Under the pieces are notes generated by a model, which was not told the origin of the DNA, did no database searches, and was given only the letters and a program-made list of their open reading frames with translations. Made by a program: the position numbers and the translations under genes. DNA of 64,000 bases. It comes from Paenibacillus sp. GTDB taxonomy: Bacteria > Bacillota > Bacilli > Paenibacillales > YIM-B00363. Each line of letters begins with the position of its first letter. Within the stretch, counting starts at the first letter, position 1. The DNA lies in NCBI RefSeq assembly GCF_031177825.1, contig NZ_JAPSKE010000009.1, positions 142,720-206,719 on the forward strand, given 5' to 3'. Below, one piece after another: positions 16,833-26,454 of the stretch.

Positions 16833-17510
16833 CTAGTCCTTGGTCTGCAGAAACCTCAAGTTCGTACGCTCCCGCGATCGTTCGAGATGGCGGAGCATCG
16901 CGTCGGCGGCGCCGTCGGCGTCGCGCGCGGCGAGCCGTTCCAAGATCGCCTGGTGTTCGCGCCATTCCACGTCCGCATCGTCCATCTCCAGATGGAGTCG
17001 GATGAAGCCGAGATACCGCTCGATTCGTTCGATGTACCCCCTAACCGCCCCGCGAAGATTCGCGTTGCCGCAGTAATCGAGAATCGCGCCGTGCACCGAT
17101 TCGTTCATCTCCGCCACGAACTTCAGCCGCCCCTCGGCCGTGTTCGGCAAGTCGCCGCGACGCGACGCCATGAAGCGCTCGAGCCGCGCCAGCGCCTCGT
17201 CCGGAATGCGCGGCGCGGCTTTCTCCGCAGCGAGCGGCTCCAGCGCCAGCCGAATTTCGAACAGCTCGTTCAGGTCCTGTTCGCTCATGCCATTGACGAA
17301 CATGCCCTTGAAGGGCACGACGTGCAAGAAGCCCTCCGACTGCAGGCGCGACAACGCCTCGCGTATCGGGATGTTGCTCACCTCTAGCGTCCGCGCCAAC
17401 TGATCGATGTTGACCTTCTCGCCGGACTTCAGCCGATTCGAGAGAATGTCTTCTTTAATCATGCGATAAATTTCGTCCGTTAGGTTGACTCTGCTGATTT
17501 TCCCGCTCAT
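16833..17510 (-). CDS. GntR-family regulator, FadR/FCD subfamily
   Basis: A 225-residue repressor-type protein. Residues 1-70 are the winged helix (NLTDEIYRMIKEDILSNRLK, then IDQLARTLEVSNIPIREALS). The rest is the all-helical FCD ligand domain with metal/ligand residues in ELFEIRLALEPLAAEKA, EMNESVHGAIL and VEWREHQAIL. ATG at 17510 has GGTGGA upstream; a GTG at 17537 is less likely. It heads an operon with the SDR gene and has the 12-bp palindrome at its own promoter, implying autoregulation. FCD regulators usually respond to organic or sugar acids, which fits the dehydratase and dehydrogenase next to it. Confidence 0.92.
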   Translation of the reverse strand: MSGKISRVNLTDEIYRMIKEDILSNRLKSGEKVNIDQLARTLEVSNIPIREALSRLQSEGFLHVVPFKGMFVNGMSEQDLNELFEIRLALEPLAAEKAAPRIPDEALARLERFMASRRGDLPNTAEGRLKFVAEMNESVHGAILDYCGNANLRGAVRGYIERIERYLGFIRLHLEMDDADVEWREHQAILERLAARDADGAADAMLRHLERSRERTNLRFLQTKD

Positions 17511-17542
17511 GCGAATCCGTCCACCGCCTTTCCACACAATAT

Positions 17543-17554
17543 ATCATGTATGAT
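17543..17554. promoter_or_regulatory. Operator palindrome upstream of the GntR gene
   Basis: The second exact copy of ATCATGTATGAT, 33 bases upstream of the GntR start and 16 bases beyond the end of the GH95-like gene. Its place at the GntR gene itself suggests autorepression. Confidence 0.75.
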
Positions 17555-17569
17555 CGGCGGCGTACAAGA

Positions 17570-19939
17570 TTAGGCACGGCGGAAGAAGCGAAGCGTCTGG
17601 CCGGATTCCGTCGGCAGCTCGAAGAGGGTTCCTGTCAGCGGCGCTTCGTTGCCGTCCGGCAGCAAGCAGACGGCCGCTTCCATTCCCCATGGATTGTACA
17701 TCCGAAGCGCGCTTCCCGCTTCGCTGAAAACTTCGACCTCTTTCGCGGTCCCGTCCTCGAAAGCGGCGCTGACGAGGAACGCTCCCCGCGCCCGCATCGT
17801 GCGAAACTTTGCCTTCTTCTCGGCGGGCCAGTTCGGGAACAAGCGAAGCACGCCGTTGTAGCTCTGCAGCAGACACTCGTTAATGACGGCGGGCAATGCG
17901 AAATTTTCGAACCAGATCCCCATCCGCGACATGTAATCGTAATCGGTCGTATCCGAATATCTGCCGCCGGACTCGAGCAGCCGGTCGGTGCACGTGCCGT
18001 TCGGCAAGAGACAATATTCGATCTGCCGCTTGAACCTCTCCAGATCGAGCGCGCCGAGCCTCGCCCCGGCGAGATGATAGAATACCAGCTCGTTCCCGCC
18101 TTCGTTGCGGTGATTGCGGTACGAATCGAGCGCGATTCGGTACTCCTCGGGACTCGAATGAAGCCCGTGGTCCTCGCCGGGAAAGACGGTGACGATCCCG
18201 TTCGGCACGTTGTACACGACCTCCGGGTCCTCCCCCGGCACGGAGACGAACACCGTCCCTCGCGCGGATTCGGCCGTCGGGTACGCCGGGAATCGGTCCA
18301 GGACGGCTCGCACCTCCGCACCGATCGCCGCCTCCGCCGAATCGTCGGCGAAGCCTAGCGCTTCGCAAGCTTCGAGATACGCGCGGAACAGAAACTTCGT
18401 CAGCGCAAGATCGACGATGCAATCGTAATTTTTCCGAAAGCCCGGGGTCAGCTCGTACAGCTCCGGCACGACCGTCGGGAACACGTGGTACTTGCCGTCT
18501 CCCCATGCCTCGCCGTGCGCTTCGGGGCGCGTCATGTAATCGACCATAAACAAGACGGCTTCCTTCATCGCCGGGAAGGCGCGATCGGCAAGGAACGTCC
18601 GATCCATCGTGTATACGTAATGCCACCACAAGCTCTGCACGGTCCACGGCGTCTCGCATACCTCCCAGCCCCAATGCGGGACGGGGTACGGCATCATCGT
18701 CATCTCGACCGGGTAAGCGGAATGCGGGAAGTACGCGCCCCGCAGGCCGTAGTACTCGCGCGCCCATCGGCGGCTGACGGGCAGCACGTGATCGACCATA
18801 TTGGCGTAGGCGAGGTGCTTGTCGACATGATTGCTGGAAAATGCCGCCCAAAACGGCTGCTGCGTATTGTAGTTCATATGATAGTCGCCATGCCAATCGG
18901 CGCCGATCCTGCCGTAGCTCCAATTGGCGAACAAGCCCGGACAAGTCGCCTCCGGCTTTACGGCGCAATGGAAGAAGTATAGGTTCCGGTACCACGTCCG
19001 CTCCAGCAGCTCGTCCTCGAGCTCCACCGCCGAGCGGGACCAATACGCTTCCCAATCCGATGAGGCCGCTATGAATGCGGCGTCGCGCGCGTCCGTCGTC
19101 GTCGCGGCGATCGGCGCGGCGGCGTCCGGCGCGTCCGCGGCCAGGCCGGAATCGAGCCGGACGCTGAGGACGAAGTCCTGCCCCGCTCCGATCGCCGCCT
19201 CCAGCGGTCGGCCGCCGGCGGCGAACGCCGCGCCCCCGCCAACACGCGCCGTCAGCCGGAACGCGCGGTCCCGCGGATCGGGGGCCTCGATCGAGCGCGG
19301 CAGCCGTTGCCGGAACGACAGCTGCTTCGCCGCGTCGTCCGAAGATGCGGCGTAGACCGGCAGCTCGGGCGGCGTCTCGGGATCGGGAATCAGCCGGACG
19401 CGATCGAACGGGGCTGCGACGCCGCTATTCGGCGGCGCTTCCCATGTCGCCCACAACACGTCGTCCCGCGGATCGACGAACAATCGGAGCGCCGCGTCCG
19501 CCTCTCCCGCGCGGAAGTATACGCGGCACGTCCCGTCCGCGATGTCGAGGCGATGTCCGAGCAGCTCCGCCTTCCGTCGATCGAAGCCGAGCAGCAGCGA
19601 CCCGCAAGGCATCGGGCGCGGGTACGGGAAAGAATAATTTTCGCAGGCCATCTTAACGTATTCGCGGTACCACGGATCCTCGTCGAGCGACTTACAGGTT
19701 TCCGGAATTTGTTTAAGCTTCGCAAATACGGAATCGAACGTCCCCAGTTCCTCGCGATGCCGCTCCTCGATCCGAATGTCCCAGACGTCGTTATGTCCGA
19801 ACCGGACGACGACCGCATCTGGCCGCGTCGTGACGACAGCGCCCATGCCTCCGTTCCCGAGCAGCGCGCCTTCGAAGAAATCGGGCGCCGGACGGTTCCC
19901 GACGATCGCATGCTTGCCGGCTTGCGATTGCAAGTTCAT
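17570..19939 (-). CDS. GH95-like (six-hairpin fold) glycosidase, divergent
   Basis: A 789-residue cytoplasmic protein without signal peptide. The N-terminal beta domain opens with DFFEGALLGNGGMGAVVTTR; the central helical barrel contains FANWSYGRIGADWHGDYHMN followed by YNTQQPFWAAFSSNH. These correspond to the region of GH95 enzymes with the catalytic asparagines, but NTQMNYWP is replaced by NTQQPFWA. Length and layout fit GH95 (alpha-L-fucosidases and alpha-L-galactosidases), though another six-hairpin family is possible. ATG at 19939 has GGAGG 9 bases upstream. It lies after the importer's binding-protein gene, separated by a terminator, so expression may depend on read-through. Confidence 0.75.
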   Translation of the reverse strand: MNLQSQAGKHAIVGNRPAPDFFEGALLGNGGMGAVVTTRPDAVVVRFGHNDVWDIRIEERHREELGTFDSVFAKLKQIPETCKSLDEDPWYREYVKMACENYSFPYPRPMPCGSLLLGFDRRKAELLGHRLDIADGTCRVYFRAGEADAALRLFVDPRDDVLWATWEAPPNSGVAAPFDRVRLIPDPETPPELPVYAASSDDAAKQLSFRQRLPRSIEAPDPRDRAFRLTARVGGGAAFAAGGRPLEAAIGAGQDFVLSVRLDSGLAADAPDAAAPIAATTTDARDAAFIAASSDWEAYWSRSAVELEDELLERTWYRNLYFFHCAVKPEATCPGLFANWSYGRIGADWHGDYHMNYNTQQPFWAAFSSNHVDKHLAYANMVDHVLPVSRRWAREYYGLRGAYFPHSAYPVEMTMMPYPVPHWGWEVCETPWTVQSLWWHYVYTMDRTFLADRAFPAMKEAVLFMVDYMTRPEAHGEAWGDGKYHVFPTVVPELYELTPGFRKNYDCIVDLALTKFLFRAYLEACEALGFADDSAEAAIGAEVRAVLDRFPAYPTAESARGTVFVSVPGEDPEVVYNVPNGIVTVFPGEDHGLHSSPEEYRIALDSYRNHRNEGGNELVFYHLAGARLGALDLERFKRQIEYCLLPNGTCTDRLLESGGRYSDTTDYDYMSRMGIWFENFALPAVINECLLQSYNGVLRLFPNWPAEKKAKFRTMRARGAFLVSAAFEDGTAKEVEVFSEAGSALRMYNPWGMEAAVCLLPDGNEAPLTGTLFELPTESGQTLRFFRRA

Positions 19940-19954
19940 AGGGGTGACCCTCCT

Positions 19955-19994
19955 TAAAGAAAACCAGGCGCTCCGGCATGACCAGGCGCCTGGT
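19955..19994 (-). terminator. Terminator between the binding-protein gene and the GH95-like gene
   Basis: On the minus strand ACCAGGCGC/GCGCCTGGT (19994-19986 and 19971-19963) is followed by TTTTCTTT. It is placed directly after the lipoprotein gene and before the ribosome site of the next gene, so it may set a lower level for the glycosidase. Confidence 0.75.
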
Positions 19995-20002
19995 AACGTA
20001 CG

Positions 20003-21673
20003 TTATTTCGCGGAAGCGTCGTACGCTTCTTGCAGAATTTCCAGGTAGCGGTCGAGCCCGAGATCTTTAAGCCCTTTGACGTAGCCGTCCCAGTCCGCGT
20101 TCAGGTCCTTGCTGCCGGTGACGAACTGCAGCGAGCTTTGCTCGATGTACTTCTTGATATTCGTCTGCAGCATGCTCAGCTCGTCGACTTGCTCCGGATC
20201 GACCCAGACGGACCACATCGGGAACAGCTCCTGCGGCTCGTGGCCTTGGTACAATAAGGTCGCCTGATACAGACGTCGCTCGTAGTTCGCCGAGTCGTAG
20301 ATGTCCGTGCCCTGCACCCAGCTGTCGCGATACTCCTTCGGCATGTAGAAGTGGCCCATGCCGCTCCAGCCCGCGTTGCGAGGCTCTTCGCCTTCCTTGG
20401 CCGGAATCGGCTTCACCATCGGCTCGACGTTCTCCCCGAGCGCGGCGTCGCCCGGCGCCGGATCTTCCCAGTCGATGCCCTTCATGCCGGATGCCGCATT
20501 CGTCTGCCCTTCCGGCGTATACATGTAGTCGGCCAGCTTGATCAACGCGATCTGCGCTTCCTTGCTCGCCTTGTTCGTAATGGCGAATTTCGCGCCCGGC
20601 GATACGCCGCCGGCGTCATGCGTCGCGAAGGAGCCGTGCGGACCCGTCAGCGGCGGGAGCGGGTTATAATGCGCCGAACGTTCCCCGTCGAGGTTAATGA
20701 AGATGGCGGGGTGCATGCCGGCGCCGGCGCCGAGAATTTCCGCGCCCGCGTTTTCGCCGATCTTCTTGAACGCCTCAGCGTTCTGCGTGAACGCGCCCGG
20801 GTCGATCAAGCCTTCGTCGTACAGCGATTTCGCGTACGCCAAGCCTTCCTTCCACTCCGGCTTGATCGCGGCGGACTCGACCTTGCCGCCGTTCAAGTTC
20901 AAGTAGTTCCGGTCGTCGTTGTACACGAATCCGTTCATAAGGAACGGCAGGACGCGCACCCCGAAGTCTTCCGTCGAACCGCTGAGCGCCACTTCGTCCG
21001 CTTGGCCGTTGCCGTTCGGATCCTGCGTCTTGAACGCCGTCAATACGTTCTTGAACTGTTCCGGCGTCGTCGGCATCTCGAGGTTCAGCTTTTCCAGCCA
21101 GTCCGTATTGATCCACATCTTGTTCGGATACGAGCAGTGGAAGCACTGCGAGTAAGCGACAAGACCGTAGATGTTGCCGTCCGGCGCCGTGTTGAACGTC
21201 TTCAGCTCCGGATTGGATTCCATCGCCGCCTTAATGTTCGGCGCGTATTGATCGATCAAGTCGTTGAGCGGAACGAGCACGCCTTGTTGGCCGTATTTCA
21301 GAACGTCCGCTTGGGAAAATTGATCGATGTACGCCGTCAGGATATACGCGTCCGGATAGTCGCCGCTCGCGAGCGAGATTTGGCGCTTCTCCTTCGCCCC
21401 GTCCGACGGGATCGTCTGCCAATCGAATGTAATGCCGAACATCTCCTCGGCATGCTTCGTGAATTTGTTCGTCGCGAGGTCGATGCCTTGCTCCTGCACC
21501 GCGAACACGCTGATCTCCACCGGTCCCGCGGACGTCTCCGCCGGCGCTTCCGAACCCGACGATTGCCCCGCCGCGGAACCTTCCGCCGTGTCGGAGCCGC
21601 CGTTCGAGCATGCGGCCAGGACGACGCTTAATCCCATTACGATCGTTAATAACCCGAGTCCAACCTTCTTCAC
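20003..21673 (-). CDS. Sugar ABC transporter substrate-binding lipoprotein (LplA type)
   Basis: A 556-residue extracellular lipoprotein. The signal peptide MKKVGLGLLTIVMGLSVVLA ends in the lipobox LAAC, followed by a Ser/Gly/Glu-rich linker to about residue 50. The length and the blocks TIPSDGAKEKRQISLASGDY and PDAYILT are typical of the long LplA/YtcQ-like binding proteins of Paenibacillus. Start is a GTG (21673-21671) with GGGGAG upstream. It follows the two permease genes and ends at a terminator. Such systems import oligosaccharides; the enclosing GH95-type genes suggest fucosylated or galactosylated glycans, an inference only. Confidence 0.93.
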   Translation of the reverse strand: MKKVGLGLLTIVMGLSVVLAACSNGGSDTAEGSAAGQSSGSEAPAETSAGPVEISVFAVQEQGIDLATNKFTKHAEEMFGITFDWQTIPSDGAKEKRQISLASGDYPDAYILTAYIDQFSQADVLKYGQQGVLVPLNDLIDQYAPNIKAAMESNPELKTFNTAPDGNIYGLVAYSQCFHCSYPNKMWINTDWLEKLNLEMPTTPEQFKNVLTAFKTQDPNGNGQADEVALSGSTEDFGVRVLPFLMNGFVYNDDRNYLNLNGGKVESAAIKPEWKEGLAYAKSLYDEGLIDPGAFTQNAEAFKKIGENAGAEILGAGAGMHPAIFINLDGERSAHYNPLPPLTGPHGSFATHDAGGVSPGAKFAITNKASKEAQIALIKLADYMYTPEGQTNAASGMKGIDWEDPAPGDAALGENVEPMVKPIPAKEGEEPRNAGWSGMGHFYMPKEYRDSWVQGTDIYDSANYERRLYQATLLYQGHEPQELFPMWSVWVDPEQVDELSMLQTNIKKYIEQSSLQFVTGSKDLNADWDGYVKGLKDLGLDRYLEILQEAYDASAK

Positions 21674-21790
21674 TGGGTAACGCTCCCCTTTCGATTTCGG
21701 ATTCCATTATACCCCTTTTTTCTCGATCCATCTTCGGCCGGCTACATCGTCCTCACCACCTTGCCGTCGCCCGATCCCATGTTCAGAGCG

Positions 21791-22705
21791 TTATCCCTTC
21801 ACGGAACCGACCAGCATGCCTTGCACGAAATGCCGCTGCACGAACGGATAGATGAGCAGCACCGGCAGCGTCGCCACGACGATCAATGAATACTTTAGCA
21901 GCTCCGCGAGCTGCGCCCGCTCCACCTGAATGCTCGGGTCCATGACGCCCGCGCTGTTGTTCTGGATGATGATGCTGCGCAGCACGAGCTGCAGCGGATA
22001 CAGCTTATCCGACTTCAAGTAGATGAGCGCGTCGAAATACGCGTTCCACTGACCGACGGCGTACATGAGCACCAACACGGCCAAGATCGGCTTCGAGAGC
22101 GGCAGCACGATGCTCGTCAAGAAGCGCCAGTCGTTGCAGCCGTCGATCTCGCTCGCCTCGAACAGCTCGCTCGGAATCGTCGCTTGGAAGAACGTCCGCG
22201 CGATGATGACCTGCCACACCCAGATCGCGTTCGGGATGAGGAGCGCCCAGCGCGTGTCGATCAGCCCCAGCTCCCTCACGACGAGATACGTCGGGATAAG
22301 ACCGCCGCCGAACAGCATCGTGAACGCGATGAACGCCATAAGGCCGTTCCGTCCGAACAACGTCGTCCGCGACAAGGGATACGCCAGCATAACCGTCAGC
22401 GTCACGCTGATCAACGTGCCGGCCGCCGTATAAAACAGCGAGTTGCCGTAGCTCCGCATAATTTGGGGCGTGCCCAACACCGCCTCGAATCCCCTGAAGG
22501 AGACGTCGACGGGCCAAAGCCACACTTGTCCGGACGTCACCGCGGACGGGCTGCTGATCGAGCTGCTGAGAATGTACACGAGCGGATACAGTACGATGAC
22601 GAGCACGATCGTCAGAATCGCGTAGATGACGGCCATGAACAGCCTGTCGCCCGCCGATTCGCGGATCGCCCGCTTCGTCCTCGTCGTTGTTGTCGCCAAT
22701 TCCAT
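21791..22705 (-). CDS. Carbohydrate ABC transporter permease (YtcP/LplC type)
   Basis: A 304-residue permease with six membrane spans. The cytoplasmic EAA loop reads SELFEASEIDGCNDWRFLTS, the coupling site for a multi-sugar ATPase that is not encoded here and is presumably shared (MsmX type). The C-terminus FVQGMLVGSVKG is typical of the MalG-like half. It starts 16 bases after the other permease and is followed after 117 bases by the lipoprotein gene. Confidence 0.94.
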   Translation of the reverse strand: MELATTTTRTKRAIRESAGDRLFMAVIYAILTIVLVIVLYPLVYILSSSISSPSAVTSGQVWLWPVDVSFRGFEAVLGTPQIMRSYGNSLFYTAAGTLISVTLTVMLAYPLSRTTLFGRNGLMAFIAFTMLFGGGLIPTYLVVRELGLIDTRWALLIPNAIWVWQVIIARTFFQATIPSELFEASEIDGCNDWRFLTSIVLPLSKPILAVLVLMYAVGQWNAYFDALIYLKSDKLYPLQLVLRSIIIQNNSAGVMDPSIQVERAQLAELLKYSLIVVATLPVLLIYPFVQRHFVQGMLVGSVKG

Positions 22706-22721
22706 AGGTGTCTACCCCTTC

Positions 22722-23639
22722 CTACCAGATGCTGGTGTTCGATATGCGCTTCGCGAATCCGTTCACCAGGACGAGCAGGACGAGATTGATGACGGAATTG
22801 AACAAGCCCACCGCCGTCGCGAAGCTGTAGTTCGCGTTCAGCAGCCCGACGCTGTAGACGTAAGTCGCGATGACTTCCGACGTCGCGAGGTTCAGCGAGT
22901 TTTGCAGCAAATAAATTTTCTCGAAGCCGACCGACATGACGCTGCCGACGTTCAGAATAAGAATGATCGTAATCGTCGGCAGGATGCCGGGCAGATCGAC
23001 GTGAATGATTTTCTGCAGCCGGGACGCGCCGTCCACCTTCGCCGCCTCGTATAACGTCGGATCGATGCCCGCGAGCGCGGCCAAATAGATGACCGCCGCG
23101 TAACCGGCCGTCTGCCAGATGTCGGACCAGACGTAGATCGAACGGAAGAAGCTCGGCTCGCCGAGGAAATTAACCGATTCCAGCCCGAGCTGCTGCAGCG
23201 CGACATTCGCGAACCCGAGCCTCGGCGCGAGGAACAGCATAATGATCGACACCATGACGACGGTGGAGATGAAGTATGGCGCGAACGTGACGAGCTGCAC
23301 GGCTTTCTTGAAGCGGGCGCTGCGCACTTCGTTCAGCATGAGCGCAAGCAAAATCGGGATCGGAAATCCCGCCAGCAACAAATAGAAGCTCAGAAACAGC
23401 GTGTTCTTCACGAGCGTCCAAAACATCGGATTGTCGAAGAACAAATTGAAATGCTTCCACCCGACCCACGGACTGCCCCAGATCCCCTTCATGACGTTGT
23501 AATCCTTAAAGGCCAACGCCGCGTTCGCCATCGGGTAATATTTGAAAATCAGAAAATACAGCACCGGCGGCAGCACGAGAATGTACAATTGCCAATGCGT
23601 TCGAAAGCTTCTCACGGCTTGCCCCCATAACCCTTGCAA
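22722..23639 (-). CDS. Carbohydrate ABC transporter permease (LplB/YteP type)
   Basis: A 305-residue permease with six spans; EAA loop PTLYEAAKVDGASRLQKIIH. I take the TTG at 23639 as the start because GGGAGGG lies 6 bases upstream; the open frame from 23654 would place that ribosome site inside the gene. First gene of the importer operon, whose expression is probably controlled by the membrane AraC protein encoded just upstream. The 230 bases between them hold the AraC terminator and this promoter region. Confidence 0.93.
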   Translation of the reverse strand: MQGLWGQAVRSFRTHWQLYILVLPPVLYFLIFKYYPMANAALAFKDYNVMKGIWGSPWVGWKHFNLFFDNPMFWTLVKNTLFLSFYLLLAGFPIPILLALMLNEVRSARFKKAVQLVTFAPYFISTVVMVSIIMLFLAPRLGFANVALQQLGLESVNFLGEPSFFRSIYVWSDIWQTAGYAAVIYLAALAGIDPTLYEAAKVDGASRLQKIIHVDLPGILPTITIILILNVGSVMSVGFEKIYLLQNSLNLATSEVIATYVYSVGLLNANYSFATAVGLFNSVINLVLLVLVNGFAKRISNTSIW

Positions 23640-23810
23640 AACGATCCCTCCCAACGAATCACCGATGTAGTAGGCTGACAGCGCTTACTTCTGGCATTGA
23701 TCATAGTCGATCGTTCGGGCCGACTGTAAGGTACAATTCCGGTGTTCGACGTACCATAACGCCGATTTCGGGGGTCCATCTCTTCCTAAGAACGGCCAAA
23801 GTTCCGATGG

Positions 23811-23847
23811 GAAAAAGGAAAGCGCCCCCCGGTTTCGGGAGGCGCTT
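23811..23847 (-). terminator. Intrinsic terminator of the membrane AraC gene
   Basis: Minus strand AAGCGCCTCCCG...GGGGGGCGCTT stem (23847-23820) followed by TCCTTTTTC. It isolates the regulator gene from the importer operon behind it. Confidence 0.8.
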
Positions 23848-23868
23848 GAATCGGAAGCGATTCGACGA

Positions 23869-26160
23869 TTACTCTTCGATGGAATGCCGATAGACGCTCG
23901 GAGACACGCCCGTCACGCGCTTGAACGCCCGACGGAACGAATGCGAGCTGTTATATCCGACGAGCGACGCGATCTCGTCGATCGTGTGGGCGCTCTCCTT
24001 CAGCAGCTCGACCGCCCGGTCCATGCGCACCTGCTCCAGATGATCGGACAAGTTCGTGCCCGTCACCTCCTTGAACAGCTGCGAAATGTACTTCTCCGGT
24101 CGCTCGACCCGCTCCGCAATGCGGTACAACGTCAGCTCCGCATCGGAATACCGCTCGCCGACGAACGACTTGATCTGCTCGACGATCTTGATGTGCATGT
24201 CGTTTTTCTTGCTGGCGATCGTTCGGCACATCGTCTCCATGACCGCGTCTACCTCTGCGTGGAACGCGTCGAGCGAGTCCGTCGATTGCAGCGCGAGGAT
24301 TCGGGCTTTGACGTCGCCCGATGCCTCGGATTCCAGGAACGTCTTCTGATCGAGCAGCTTCAGCAGCGTGCCCTTGATTTCTAACGCCAGCTGTTGTTTC
24401 ATCTCGGGCGACAGCTCGCGGGCGTCCTTGTTCTCGCTCACGATCATGCGAACGATGCGCTTCGCCTCTTCGAGTTCCCCGGCGCGGATCGTGCCGAGGA
24501 GGCGCAGTTCCACGTCGAGCGGATAATAATACGTATCGCTCTCCGGCTTCGTCTCGCCGTACCAGACGACGGATTTGTCGTTCGTCCGCGCCGGGTCGGC
24601 GCGTTCGAGCGCCAGCTTCGCCTGCTCGTACGCGAGGCTGACGTCCGTAATCGAAGCGAACGGATTGCCGACCGCGGCGAAGACGGAAATTTTATACTCG
24701 CGGAAGAGCAGCTCGGACAGATGCCGGAACAGCGCATCCGCTTGATCGCGGTCGAACGCGCCTTCGCTTCCTTCCTGGGAAAGCAGCATTACGACGGACT
24801 TGTCCGCGCCCAGCTCCGTGATCGGCACCGGTCCGGCCAGTTCGAGCATCGTCTGCTTCAGGATGAGGCGCGCCGCGCTCAGCTCGTTCAGCACCTGAAC
24901 GTCGTTCATCCCGGAATAGCCGTTGATCTGCACGATACCGACGAACCCCGCGTCGCCGCTTAAACCCGCGCCCGATTGCACCGCCGCGGCGACGATCTCC
25001 TCGCGCGTCTGGAATTCGCCGGCGATCAGACGTTTGTAGAACGCATCGCGGACGAGCGGCTGCTGCCGGCGAAGCTCCGATTCGAGCTTCCGGTTGTTCG
25101 TGATCATCTCGGCGATGTTGCCTTGCAGGAAGTCGAATGCGTTGCGCCCGGTTTTCCCCTCCTGTCCGAAGACGGTGAGCATCCGATGGATCGGCGCGCT
25201 GTTTCGATAAGCCAGCACCAATCCGACCAATAGTCCGGCGAACAGCGCGATGCCCGTCACGGTCCACGTGATCGACTTGATTTTGTTCGCGTTCTCGAGC
25301 AGCGCCTCCCTCGGGATGCCCGCCTGGTACACCCAGCCGTTCTTCTCGGATCGGATCGTGATGACGAGATCGTCTTCGTAAAATTGACTGACCCGCTCCG
25401 CGTCGAACCGCGAGTCCGCCGCCATCGCCGCGACCGCCGGCTCTTCGATGCCCGTCAAGCTGACGACGACCCCTTGTTCGTCGCCGACGCGAACCCAGCC
25501 GCCGTACCGGTCGGTGATGCCGGATAAGAGGCTCGCGATCGCATCTTCGTCGATGACGACGACGACGACCGCGGGCGACGTGTCGTGGAAGCTGTCGAGC
25601 GGAAGCGATTGCATGTACGTAATAACGGACGTGCGCTGCGTGCCCGAGACGAATTCCTTCAGCGGGATCAGCTCGCTTCGATGCGTCGTGTCGAGCACTT
25701 GCTTCCGCCAATCCTCGAACGGGAGATCGGCGTAATGATAGATCGCGTAATAATGCTCAGGTCGAAAGTACGCGGAGCCCGGCGCTAATACGACGTTATA
25801 GTTTTGAAGGTAAATGTAGAAATGCCGCAGGAAATCGTTCGTTTGACCGACGGCCGTGACGTCGCGCATCATTTTCCAAATGCCGTAGACGTTGACGCCT
25901 TCTTGGGTCGCCTTCTCGTTGATCAGGACGGCGAGGTCCTGGTTGATCGCCAACTGCCTGGTGAGGCCTTCCACCTCCGCCATCCGGCGTTCTAACAATT
26001 CTTTGCTTTTCTGCAGCTGCGTGACGCTGTTTTCGATCGACACCGACGTCGTGACGTTGATCGAGGTGCGATAAGACATGTAGCCGGCGACGCTCGGTAT
26101 GGCGAGAATGACTAAATAGGAGATCAGGAAATTGCGAAACACCTTCGTATGTCTGAACAT
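23869..26160 (-). CDS. Membrane-bound AraC-family regulator with extracellular sensor domain
   Basis: A 763-residue protein combining sensor and DNA-binding parts. One membrane span lies at about residues 10-28 (NFLISYLVILAIPSVAGYM) and a second at about 297-320 (ITWTVTGIALFAGLLVGLVL). Between them sits a Cache-like extracellular domain; the cytoplasmic part has a central domain and the C-terminal AraC double helix-turn-helix (MDRAVELLKESAHTIDEIAS to RAFKRVTGVSPSVYRHS). Such one-protein sensors accompany LplABC-type importers in Paenibacillus and activate them when the sugar is present. ATG at 26160 has AGAGGGGG upstream; the frame reaches 26238 but lacks a better site. The linked target is the operon at 20003-23639. 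Confidence 0.9.
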   Translation of the reverse strand: MFRHTKVFRNFLISYLVILAIPSVAGYMSYRTSINVTTSVSIENSVTQLQKSKELLERRMAEVEGLTRQLAINQDLAVLINEKATQEGVNVYGIWKMMRDVTAVGQTNDFLRHFYIYLQNYNVVLAPGSAYFRPEHYYAIYHYADLPFEDWRKQVLDTTHRSELIPLKEFVSGTQRTSVITYMQSLPLDSFHDTSPAVVVVVIDEDAIASLLSGITDRYGGWVRVGDEQGVVVSLTGIEEPAVAAMAADSRFDAERVSQFYEDDLVITIRSEKNGWVYQAGIPREALLENANKIKSITWTVTGIALFAGLLVGLVLAYRNSAPIHRMLTVFGQEGKTGRNAFDFLQGNIAEMITNNRKLESELRRQQPLVRDAFYKRLIAGEFQTREEIVAAAVQSGAGLSGDAGFVGIVQINGYSGMNDVQVLNELSAARLILKQTMLELAGPVPITELGADKSVVMLLSQEGSEGAFDRDQADALFRHLSELLFREYKISVFAAVGNPFASITDVSLAYEQAKLALERADPARTNDKSVVWYGETKPESDTYYYPLDVELRLLGTIRAGELEEAKRIVRMIVSENKDARELSPEMKQQLALEIKGTLLKLLDQKTFLESEASGDVKARILALQSTDSLDAFHAEVDAVMETMCRTIASKKNDMHIKIVEQIKSFVGERYSDAELTLYRIAERVERPEKYISQLFKEVTGTNLSDHLEQVRMDRAVELLKESAHTIDEIASLVGYNSSHSFRRAFKRVTGVSPSVYRHSIEE

Positions 26161-26244
26161 GCACTTGCCCCCTCTTCCATTGTAAGCGCTGTCAGTCACT
26201 CGAATGGAATACCTCCTATTATAACAGGATACGTACACCGCCGA

Positions 26245-26292
26245 AATATAAAGAGCAACCTCAAGCGTGCTAGATTCCGCCGAAGTTGCTCT
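26245..26292 (-). terminator. Probable terminator downstream of the GH95 gene
   Basis: Inverted repeat AGAGCAAC/GTTGCTCT (26252-26259 and 26285-26292) with, on the minus strand, a following TTTATATTTC. It is about 160 bases beyond the GH95 stop, after the repeat array. Confidence 0.6.
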
Positions 26293-26334
26293 CGTATGTT
26301 GTTTGCTATGCCGGCCCTCCGCCGCCGCTCTAGG

Positions 26335-26454
26335 TTCATATTCGCGCTTAGAAGCGGAATCTTCCGCCTATCCCCCCACTTTAAGCTCATATTTGCGCTT
26401 AGAAGCGGATTTTTCCGCCTATTCTTGCGCTTAGAAGCGGAATTTCCCGAGCTA
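26335..26454. repeat. Three tandem copies of a hairpin-forming repeat
   Basis: The core GCGCTTAGAAGCGGA is repeated at about 26345, 26395 and 26427, each followed by A/T-rich bases and, in the first two, TTCCGCCTA, so that AAGCGGAA pairs with TTCCGCC. The first two copies share a longer unit of about 36 bases (26335-26370 and 26386-26421). The third is partly degenerate and runs into the stop codon of the GH95 gene. Spacing is irregular, there is no spacer diversity, and it is not a CRISPR. It looks like a short dispersed intergenic element. Confidence 0.8.

Noticed and set aside
26335..26454. Tandem repeats considered as a CRISPR array
   Set aside because: Only three units, spacers are absent or nearly so, units are unequal and self-complementary, and there are no cas genes.
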